A stretch of DNA of 5,687 bases from Firmicutes bacterium UBA5227 (GTDB lineage Bacteria; Bacillota; Clostridia; Tissierellales; Sedimentibacteraceae), in the NCBI GenBank assembly GCA_002409285.1, contig DHUT01000006.1:2757-8443 (forward strand), read 5' to 3'. A program made the translations under genes and the position numbers. Shown here piece by piece: positions 1 through 5,149 of the stretch (position 1 is its first letter; each line of letters starts with the position of its first letter). The notes below the pieces were generated by a model. That model was not told where the DNA came from. It worked only from the letters and a program-made list of their open reading frames with translations, and did not search any database.

Positions 1-1566
1 AATTCCCGTATTCAGCAGTTTAAAACCCTGTCATTGGTATTTCCGGTATTGTTTTTGATGGTCACTGCACTTATTACACAAAGTACCATGGTGCGCATGG
101 TAGAAAACCAGCGCTCGCAAATAGGGATTTTAAAAGCACTTGGTTACAGTAAGAAGAGCATTTTGTGGCATTATACTTCCTATGGGGTCATAGTGGGTGT
201 ACTTGGCTCAATTTTCGGACTTCTTACTGGACCGAATATACTTGGAAGAATTATGATTCACCAGCTTAATCTTACATTAAACAGCTACAGCCTTAAAATA
301 AATTACGTAAATTTTTTGTTTGTGTTGATTTTGATACTCATATGTACAGGGGGTGTTTCATTCTCAGCATGCAGAAAGCTTCTCAGTGATACACCGGCTG
401 TACTTCTTCGAGATAAACCACCAAAAAAGGGACAGCATATATTTCTTGAGGCCATACCATCTGTGTGGGAGAAAATGAAGTTCAGCAGCAAGCTGATAGC
501 AAGAAATATAGTGAAGAATAAAGGGCGACTCATAATGAGTACAATAGGTATTATGGGCTGTACCAGCATTATTATTTCTGCACTGACAGTTCGTACAACT
601 TTGTCAGGAATCAGCGATTACACCTACGGAACAACCTTTGCTTTTGATGAAAAAGTTGTACTTGATACAACCAAGACTAATTTCAGATATCTTAAAAACC
701 TTGAACTGGATGGCATAACACAGCAAATAGAGGAATCTGCTGTCCAGGTGATTTTTCCGGACGGAAGTCATAAAATGGAGCCGGTAAGCATTACTACAGG
801 GAATAGTCCGTTAATTCATTTGCAGGATATTGACGGTAACCCTGTTTCTATCCCTGAAAAAGGGATCCTTATGACACGCAAGCTATGCCGGGAAAAGGGT
901 CTTAGTATAGGTGATGTCATTCAAATTAAGCTTACGGGAAAAGGCTATGTAACTGTTCCAATTGTAGAGATTGCATATGTGGCCTCTGGTCAGGGAATTT
1001 ATATGACAAATACGTATTGGGAGTCTCTGGGAGAGACGTTTAAGCCTTCTGCATTGATGATAAAATGGAATAATGAGCCGGATCAGAAGTTTTTGAACAG
1101 TGATATTGTGGCAGATTCCGCAACAAGAGAAAGTATGCAGGATGGACTATCTTCCAGCGTGGGTGTTGTAAATTTTGCGGTAATACTATTAATTATCCTT
1201 GGCTCATCACTGGCTTTTGTGGTGCTTTACAATACAGGTATTTTAAACTTTGTGGAAAGAACCAGAGACCTGGCAACCCTGCGTGTACTGGGGTTCCATC
1301 ATAGTGAAATAAGGTACCTGGTGCTGATTGAAAATTATTTCTCGGTGTTTCTCGGCATGTTGGCAGGAATACCTGTGGGAAGATTCATCTCGTGGATAAT
1401 TGCAAGCAGTATTGATGAACGGTTGGATCTTCTTGGTAATATTAATTTGAGAGACGTATTGATTGCAGGGGTAATGACTATGTTTTTTGCATGGATTGTC
1501 AATAGAGTAATAGCAGATAAAATGAAGGAAATTGACATATTTGAAGCGCTGAAGAGCGTTGAATAA
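1..1566 (+). CDS. FtsX/MacB-type ABC exporter permease, N-terminus missing
   Basis: The frame is open from base 1 to the TAA at 1564-1566, giving 521 residues without a start, so the gene begins left of the window. The TTG at 34 lies inside a membrane helix and is not a credible start. The visible part is the end of one FtsX module followed by a second. Hydrophobic segments lie near residues 10-31, 57-81 and 102-122 (first module), then 176-198, 387-411, about 440-470 and 485-502 (second). Two copies of the FtsX signature that contacts the ATPase are present: RSQIGILKALGYSKKSI (38-54) and RTRDLATLRVLGFHHSEI (420-437). A hydrophilic region of about 185 residues (200-385) between helices resembles an extracytoplasmic domain. 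The family couples ATP hydrolysis to export or to mechanical transfer of lipids, peptides or drugs. The substrate is unknown. The adaptor gene follows after 16 bases, so the two are surely co-transcribed. An ATPase gene is expected upstream but is not seen. Confidence 0.93.
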   Translation, partial: NSRIQQFKTLSLVFPVLFLMVTALITQSTMVRMVENQRSQIGILKALGYSKKSILWHYTSYGVIVGVLGSIFGLLTGPNILGRIMIHQLNLTLNSYSLKINYVNFLFVLILILICTGGVSFSACRKLLSDTPAVLLRDKPPKKGQHIFLEAIPSVWEKMKFSSKLIARNIVKNKGRLIMSTIGIMGCTSIIISALTVRTTLSGISDYTYGTTFAFDEKVVLDTTKTNFRYLKNLELDGITQQIEESAVQVIFPDGSHKMEPVSITTGNSPLIHLQDIDGNPVSIPEKGILMTRKLCREKGLSIGDVIQIKLTGKGYVTVPIVEIAYVASGQGIYMTNTYWESLGETFKPSALMIKWNNEPDQKFLNSDIVADSATRESMQDGLSSSVGVVNFAVILLIILGSSLAFVVLYNTGILNFVERTRDLATLRVLGFHHSEIRYLVLIENYFSVFLGMLAGIPVGRFISWIIASSIDERLDLLGNINLRDVLIAGVMTMFFAWIVNRVIADKMKEIDIFEALKSVE

Positions 1567-1570
1567 CAAC

Positions 1571-1577
1571 AAGGAGG
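1571..1577 (+). promoter_or_regulatory. ribosome binding site fixing the adaptor start
   Basis: AAGGAGG stands 5 bases before the ATG at 1583. This argues for the ATG rather than the in-frame TTG at 1559, which would overlap the permease gene, lack a Shine-Dalgarno and place eight polar residues before the membrane anchor. Confidence 0.85.
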
Positions 1578-1582
1578 AGCAT

Positions 1583-2770
1583 ATGAAAAATTGGATTTTA
1601 TCTCATAAAAGGATGGTAGCTGCGGTATGTGTTTTTGCCGTTCTAATTATAGCAGCGGGAATTTTTATTAATCAGGGAAATAATATCGAAGCTATGAAAG
1701 CAGAGAATGATCTGAATCCGGAAGAACAAACCGCAGAAATAGAGGCCTGGGGTGAAGTAAATTACAGCCGGATTGAGAGTATAAGCATTGATTTTCCGGC
1801 AACTGTAACAGATGTACAGGTAAAGGAAGGGGAGAGAGTTACACTCGGTCAGTCACTTATTACTATTGACCTTTCAGAGTATAACGGAAATATAGAAAAA
1901 CTTAGGCAACAATTGTCTGCTAACCAGGCAGCGCTAAAGTCTGCCAGTCAGGATATATCTGCATTGCAGGCAGATATTGCACAGACTCAGGATGAAATTA
2001 CACGCAAGAATGATGAGTACAGCAATGAAACCGGTGCTGACCTGAAGCTTTTACAGAATTCCATGAGCCTTGCTCAAAAGGAGCTTGAAAACGCAAAAAA
2101 TGATCTTCAGAGCTATCAGTTATTGTATGATGAAGGGGCTGTTTCGGAGACAACTCTTAATCAGTTTATTTCTGCTCTGAACCAGCGTCAGAAAGCTGTG
2201 GATGATGTGGAAGCCAGTATTCAGAAAACAAAGACCGCATTAAAGGATGAGCTGGATCTGCTGAACGTTTCACTTAAATCCAAGGAAATTCAGCTTTCAC
2301 AGCTCCAGCAGGGAAACAACACTAATGTGGCAATGCAGCAAAGCAGTGTTTCGGCGACTCAGACAGATTTAAATATTATGACAGGAAAGACTGCAAGGGA
2401 TTGTATCAAGGAAGACAGTATTGTTTCCAATCTGAAAAATGGAATTGTGAAGAGTATAGCAGTTAGCAGCGGCAGTTTCCTTGGCGCACAGGGCATGCCC
2501 ACAGAAGTTATTAATATTATTGATGCAGACTCTATAACTGTAAATGCAGAGGTCTATGAAGAATTTATAGACAGCGTACATGTGGGGGATGAAGTAAGAA
2601 TTGTTCCCGCCTCATCTTCTGAAACCTCACTTAAAGGAACAGTAACATATATTCCTGATCTGGCAGAGGAAAAGGACGGCAGACGTATCGTGCGTGTAGA
2701 AGTAAAGCCCGATGATCCGGACAATATACTGAAGCCCGGGTTTACAGTAGATGTTTATTTTTCGAAATAA
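1583..2770 (+). CDS. HlyD/MacA-like periplasmic-adaptor-type subunit of ABC exporter
   Basis: This 395-residue protein has the layout of a membrane-fusion (RND/HlyD/MacA) adaptor. A short basic N-terminus is followed by one membrane anchor (about 11-30) with no lipobox cysteine. Next comes the first half of a biotinyl-lipoyl-like domain (about 66-96, with the turn VKEGERVTLGQ). A long Gln/Lys/Glu-rich coiled-coil hairpin runs from about 101 to 243, with its turn near LYDEGAVSETTLNQ (181-194). The second lipoyl half is about 279-314 (KNGIVKSIAVSSGSFL), and a C-terminal beta-barrel region ends with LKPGFTVDVYF, typical of the family. In Gram-positives such proteins sit on the outer face of the membrane and work with FtsX-type permeases. 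Placement directly after the permease gene supports one exporter complex. The cargo cannot be inferred. The last seven codons and the stop form one arm and the loop of a strong hairpin (2748-2777). Confidence 0.92.
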   Translation: MKNWILSHKRMVAAVCVFAVLIIAAGIFINQGNNIEAMKAENDLNPEEQTAEIEAWGEVNYSRIESISIDFPATVTDVQVKEGERVTLGQSLITIDLSEYNGNIEKLRQQLSANQAALKSASQDISALQADIAQTQDEITRKNDEYSNETGADLKLLQNSMSLAQKELENAKNDLQSYQLLYDEGAVSETTLNQFISALNQRQKAVDDVEASIQKTKTALKDELDLLNVSLKSKEIQLSQLQQGNNTNVAMQQSSVSATQTDLNIMTGKTARDCIKEDSIVSNLKNGIVKSIAVSSGSFLGAQGMPTEVINIIDADSITVNAEVYEEFIDSVHVGDEVRIVPASSSETSLKGTVTYIPDLAEEKDGRRIVRVEVKPDDPDNILKPGFTVDVYFSK

Positions 2771-2777
2771 ACATCTA
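2748..2777 (+). repeat. perfect 13-bp stem-loop spanning the adaptor stop codon
   Basis: TAGATGTTTATTT (2748-2760), loop TTCG (2761-2764) and AAATAAACATCTA (2765-2777) pair without a mismatch. The TAA stop (2768-2770) lies in the right arm. The stem is AU-rich and has no T-tract after it on either strand, so it is not a canonical intrinsic terminator. It could protect the 3' end of the exporter mRNA or act as a weak terminator. The stem is directly visible; its role is inferred. Confidence 0.6.
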
Positions 2778-2791
2778 AGATTCTTTAGATG
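2772..2791 (+). repeat. second hairpin, mutually exclusive with the stop-codon stem
   Basis: CATCTAA (2772-2778) pairs perfectly with TTAGATG (2785-2791) across a 6-base loop. The left arm reuses six of the bases that close the larger stem at 2748-2777, so both cannot form fully at once. No T-tract follows. A ribosome at the adaptor stop would block the first stem and leave this one free. A regulatory switch is only a suggestion. Confidence 0.4.
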
Positions 2792-2839
2792 GGAGTCACC
2801 GTTAGCTGTTAGTAATATTATTCAAAAACATCATCTGAT

Positions 2840-2851
2840 TATGTTGACATA
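2840..2851 (+). promoter_or_regulatory. candidate operator palindrome over the toxin-antitoxin -35 box
   Basis: TATGT-TG-ACATA is a perfect 5-bp inverted repeat with a 2-base centre that fully covers the TTGACA box (2844-2849). Flanking TCATC (2831-2835) and GATGA (2855-2859) form a second, slightly off-centre pair. Ribbon-helix-helix antitoxins usually bind short palindromes in their own promoter and repress it alone or with the toxin, and this is the natural site for that. Binding is inferred. Confidence 0.5.
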
Positions 2852-2872
2852 GTTGATGAACCTATATACAAT
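2844..2872 (+). promoter_or_regulatory. sigma-A-type promoter of the toxin-antitoxin pair
   Basis: TTGACA (2844-2849), a 17-base spacer and TACAAT (2867-2872) match the housekeeping consensus at 11 of 12 positions. Transcription should start near 2879, only about 10 bases before the antitoxin ATG. The leader would therefore be little more than the Shine-Dalgarno GAGGTGAT (2879-2886). Confidence 0.8.
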
Positions 2873-2889
2873 GTAATTGAGGTGATATA

Positions 2890-3159
2890 ATGACTTCTAA
2901 TAAAAAAACAGTCAGATATACTGCAACACTGCCGGAAGAGAGTTTAGAAGAGTTAAAGGCTCTTGCTAAGGCTCAAAAAATTCCATCTGTTAATTTTGCA
3001 ATTAAAGAAGCGGTTGGAGATTATCTGAAACAACTAAAAAAATCCGAATATGAAGAGCTTATGCGCCAGGCAGGAAAGGACAAGGACTTTTTGTCACGGA
3101 CAATAGGGTGTGCAGAAGACTTTAAAACGATAGATGGTGAGGTGACAGGGGAATGGTAA
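2890..3159 (+). CDS. ribbon-helix-helix-type antitoxin of a MazEF-like pair
   Basis: This small protein of 89 residues lies directly upstream of a MazF-type toxin and overlaps it by 7 bases, the usual antitoxin-first order. Residues about 8-50 fit a ribbon-helix-helix fold: a short strand (VRYTATLP), helix A (EESLEELKALAKAQK), a turn, and helix B (SVNFAIKEAVGDYLKQL). The strand would enter the DNA major groove as a dimer. The acidic and mixed-charge tail (about 52-89, ending in Trp) resembles the part of B. subtilis EndoAI-type antitoxins that wraps the toxin and blocks its RNA groove. The length is near that of EndoAI (about 93). The ATG follows GAGGTGAT at optimal register and a consensus promoter. 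It probably represses its own promoter through the palindrome at 2840-2851. Function rests on context plus fold pattern; the primary sequence is divergent. Confidence 0.82.
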   Translation: MTSNKKTVRYTATLPEESLEELKALAKAQKIPSVNFAIKEAVGDYLKQLKKSEYEELMRQAGKDKDFLSRTIGCAEDFKTIDGEVTGEW

Positions 3160-3497
3160 ACAAGTGGGAAATTTACTTTTGTAATCTTGACCCAACTCAA
3201 GGCAGTGAACAGCGTGGCATGCGCCCTGTTCTTGTTATTTCTACCGATGCGGTCAACCATAATCTTACTGTTTCAACTGTGTTGCCTCTTTCCAGTATAA
3301 AACCAGGAAACAAAATTTATCCTACCGAGGTGTTGCTGCCTACAGGTGTAACAGGACTACCAAAAAATTCTGTAGCAATGATACAACAAATACGCACAAT
3401 TTCACACAGCAGATTGATGAATAAGGCTGGTGAAATAAAAGATGTAACTATTCGGGAGGAAATTTTACAGGCTTGCAGGAACTATTTTGATATTTAA
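3153..3497 (+). CDS. MazF/PemK-family mRNA interferase toxin
   Basis: At 114 residues it matches the usual MazF length (about 110-120). The opening WEIYFCNLDPTQGSEQRG followed by MRPVLVIS (5-30) is the family signature. It contains the conserved GSEQ loop and Arg24, which aligns with catalytic Arg25 of B. subtilis MazF. The LPLSSI stretch (44-49) places Ser47 or Ser48 where that enzyme has Thr48, and IQQIRTIS (77-84) is the conserved dimer-core strand. The toxin would be a ribosome-independent endoribonuclease cutting single-stranded RNA at a short sequence, held inactive by the antitoxin. The ATG overlaps the antitoxin's last codons (ATGGTAA), and its own Shine-Dalgarno GAGGTGA (3139-3145) lies inside the antitoxin gene, so the two are translationally linked. 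All key residues appear intact. The cleavage site of this member cannot be read from the sequence. Confidence 0.93.
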   Translation: MVNKWEIYFCNLDPTQGSEQRGMRPVLVISTDAVNHNLTVSTVLPLSSIKPGNKIYPTEVLLPTGVTGLPKNSVAMIQQIRTISHSRLMNKAGEIKDVTIREEILQACRNYFDI

Positions 3498-3522
3498 ACA
3501 TCGGGAAAACCCGGTGTTTTTT
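3496..3522 (+). terminator. intrinsic terminator of the toxin-antitoxin operon
   Basis: AAACATCGGG (3496-3505), loop AAAA and CCCGGTGTTT (3510-3519) form a 10-bp stem with one G-U pair, running into six T residues (3517-3522). The stem begins within the toxin's TAA, so there is no spacer after the gene. This is a strong rho-independent terminator separating the cassette from the next unit. Confidence 0.9.
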
Positions 3523-3552
3523 AAATGAATAGATAAATTGTCAGAATTATTC

Positions 3553-3581
3553 TTGACAAGAAATATCTGGAGGCTTATAAT
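3553..3581 (+). promoter_or_regulatory. perfect-consensus sigma-A promoter of the aminotransferase-aldolase unit
   Basis: TTGACA (3553-3558), exactly 17 bases, then TATAAT (3576-3581): 12 of 12 consensus positions. The predicted start is near 3588, giving a leader of about 40 bases. A promoter this strong normally implies high constitutive expression or tight repression; the inverted repeat at 3592-3609 makes the second plausible. Confidence 0.85.
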
Positions 3582-3591
3582 GTGCATAAGA

Positions 3592-3609
3592 CGTGAATGA
3601 AGATTCACG
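3592..3609 (+). repeat. inverted repeat at the transcription start: operator or leader hairpin
   Basis: CGTGAAT (3592-3598) and ATTCACG (3603-3609) are perfect inverted arms around GAAG. They lie about 4 to 21 bases after the predicted start and end 5 bases before the AGGAGG. As DNA this is a typical roadblock operator position; as RNA it would be a 7-bp hairpin at the extreme 5' end. The sequence cannot distinguish the two. Confidence 0.6.
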
Positions 3610-3614
3610 AGAAT

Positions 3615-3620
3615 AGGAGG
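3615..3620 (+). promoter_or_regulatory. ribosome binding site fixing a GTG start
   Basis: AGGAGG (extended AGGAGGTG to 3622) lies 7 bases before the GTG at 3628. An in-frame TGA at 3598-3600 excludes a longer protein, and the first in-frame ATG (codon 54) has no comparable site. Confidence 0.9.
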
Positions 3621-3627
3621 TGTAAAA

Positions 3628-5115
3628 GTGGCTTACAACGGATTTGCTATTGATAATTATCTTGATGCGGAAAAGGTTACCAGACAGCTCGATGAATTAA
3701 TTCAAAAGCCTGTGTACTCTATTCAAAAAACATTTTTGGATAATTACGTTGAAAACTATTTTAATAAAAAATGTGCTAAATCCAAAGAGATGATTGAAGA
3801 GGCCAGGCAGATAATACCAGGCGGTGTTCAGCACAATCTTGCATTTAATTATCCGTTTCCTATTGTTATAAATAGGGCTGAAGGAGCAAAGCTGTATGAT
3901 ATTGACGGAAACTGGTATTATGACCTTCTGCAGGCAGGAGGACCTACAATTTTAGGGAGTAATCCAACTGCCGTCAGAGAGCAGGTAATCGAACTTTTGA
4001 ACACATGCGGTCCTTCGACAGGTCTTTTCCATGAGTATGAATACAAGCTTGCAAAAAAAATATCTGATATGGTTCCCTCTGTAGATATGTTTCGTATGTT
4101 GGGTTCAGGAACTGAGGCGTGTATGTGTGCTGCTCGTATTGCCAGGTTGAAGACAGGGAAGAAAAATATTTTAAAAATGGGAGGAGCCTATCATGGATGG
4201 TCAGATCAGCTTGCCTACGGTATGCGTGTACCCGGCACTAAGGGTCTGATGTCAAAGGGTGTTCCGAATTTTGTGTTTAAACACACAGATGAGTTTTTCC
4301 CTAATGATTTGGAGGATCTTGAAAGAAAGCTGAGAAAGGGCAAGAGGCATGGAGGAACGGCTGCGGTATATATTGAACCCATGGGTCCGGAGAGCGGTAC
4401 CCGTCCTGTTTCCAAGGAGTTTATACAGGGAGCGGAGCGGCTGGCTCATCAGTATGGGGCACTTCTGATTTTTGATGAGGTTGTGACGGGATTTCGTATC
4501 GGAACAAGCGGAGCTCAAGGATATTTCGGTGTGGATCCTGATTTGACAATTTTCGGGAAGATAATTGCAGGAGGTTATCCGGGAGCTGGAGGAGTTGGAG
4601 GCCACAGGGATTGTATGGCTCATTTGGGCGCAGGTCTTGATTCATCAGGGAAAAAGGTGCCTAAGGCAATGTGCGGAGGTACAATGGCGGCGACACCCAT
4701 ATCCTGTGTTGCAGGCTACTATACTCTATGCGAGATTGAAAGAACAAATGCCTGTGAAGCAGCAGGGCGTATGGGAGACCGGCTGACGGGAGGCTTACAG
4801 GAAATAATTAAGAAATATGAACTTCCCTTTGTGGCATTTAATCAGGGATCAATATGCCATTTAGATAATGCAGGTACCATGCATTTTTCCGTTGACTGGA
4901 AAAAGCCATGGAAAATCCCCAATGTTTTAAAGGAAACAGGCATACGCCAAAAGGAAATGGAGCATATGGGAGCGGCATATATGGCAGAAGGAATTGTAAC
5001 GCTGGCCGGTTCAAGATTATATACAAGCGCTGCATATACGGAAGAAATGATAGATGATGTTCTGGTACGTTTTGATCGTGTCCTGTCTAAATGCGGGGTC
5101 ATGGATATTTCTTGA
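3628..5115 (+). CDS. class III PLP-dependent aminotransferase, glutamate-1-semialdehyde aminomutase-like
   Basis: This 495-residue enzyme has a fold-type I PLP core. IPGGVQ (63-68) and AEGAKLYDIDGNWYYDL (84-100) match the N-terminal part of HemL-like enzymes. SGTEA (160-164) is the phosphate-binding loop and AYHGW (187-191) stacks on the cofactor. FDEVVTGFR (282-290) holds Asp283, which contacts the pyridine nitrogen. Lys311 in FGKIIAGG is the Schiff-base lysine, and GGT (350-352) is the phosphate contact from the partner subunit. The enzyme should transfer or shift an amino group. Arguments against a true HemL are a helical N-terminal extension of about 50 residues (HemL is about 430), a changed Gly-rich loop after Lys311, and replacement of the C-terminal APSxFEAxF region by TLAGSRLYTSAAYTEE. 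No other haem gene is near. Its strong own promoter and the aldolase 34 bases downstream suggest a two-gene metabolic unit. Family is certain; substrate is unknown. Beta-amino acid or amino-sugar-like substrates are possible. Confidence 0.9.
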   Translation: MAYNGFAIDNYLDAEKVTRQLDELIQKPVYSIQKTFLDNYVENYFNKKCAKSKEMIEEARQIIPGGVQHNLAFNYPFPIVINRAEGAKLYDIDGNWYYDLLQAGGPTILGSNPTAVREQVIELLNTCGPSTGLFHEYEYKLAKKISDMVPSVDMFRMLGSGTEACMCAARIARLKTGKKNILKMGGAYHGWSDQLAYGMRVPGTKGLMSKGVPNFVFKHTDEFFPNDLEDLERKLRKGKRHGGTAAVYIEPMGPESGTRPVSKEFIQGAERLAHQYGALLIFDEVVTGFRIGTSGAQGYFGVDPDLTIFGKIIAGGYPGAGGVGGHRDCMAHLGAGLDSSGKKVPKAMCGGTMAATPISCVAGYYTLCEIERTNACEAAGRMGDRLTGGLQEIIKKYELPFVAFNQGSICHLDNAGTMHFSVDWKKPWKIPNVLKETGIRQKEMEHMGAAYMAEGIVTLAGSRLYTSAAYTEEMIDDVLVRFDRVLSKCGVMDIS

Positions 5116-5149
5116 TTTGTGCATACATGCAACATAGATTGGAGTTAAT

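Noticed and set aside
34..36. TTG at 34 as the start of the permease
   Set aside because: The frame continues open to base 1 with sequence that fits the family, and a start here would cut into a membrane helix; the gene is truncated by the window.
1532..1560. TTGACA at 1532-1537 as an internal promoter for the adaptor gene
   Set aside because: No acceptable -10 element lies 16-18 bases downstream, and the sequence is explained as coding for the permease C-terminus.
1243..1572. Open frame on the - strand opposite the permease C-terminus
   Set aside because: Cys/His/Tyr-rich low-likelihood translation, no ribosome binding site, and complete overlap with a well-supported membrane protein gene.
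1559..1582. In-frame TTG at 1559 as start of the adaptor gene
   Set aside because: It would overlap the permease gene, has no ribosome binding site, and the ATG at 1583 has a perfect AAGGAGG at good spacing.
2748..2777. Stop-codon stem-loop as a standard intrinsic terminator
   Set aside because: No run of T follows the stem on either strand; listed as a hairpin of unknown role instead.
4565..4786. Open frame on the + strand inside the aminotransferase, preceded by GGAGG-like strings
   Set aside because: It is an out-of-frame shadow of the Gly-rich segment; the product resembles no protein family and the host frame is clearly coding.
3628..5115. Naming the aminotransferase hemL
   Set aside because: Longer than HemL, altered active-site loops and no other haem biosynthesis gene nearby; only the family is supported.
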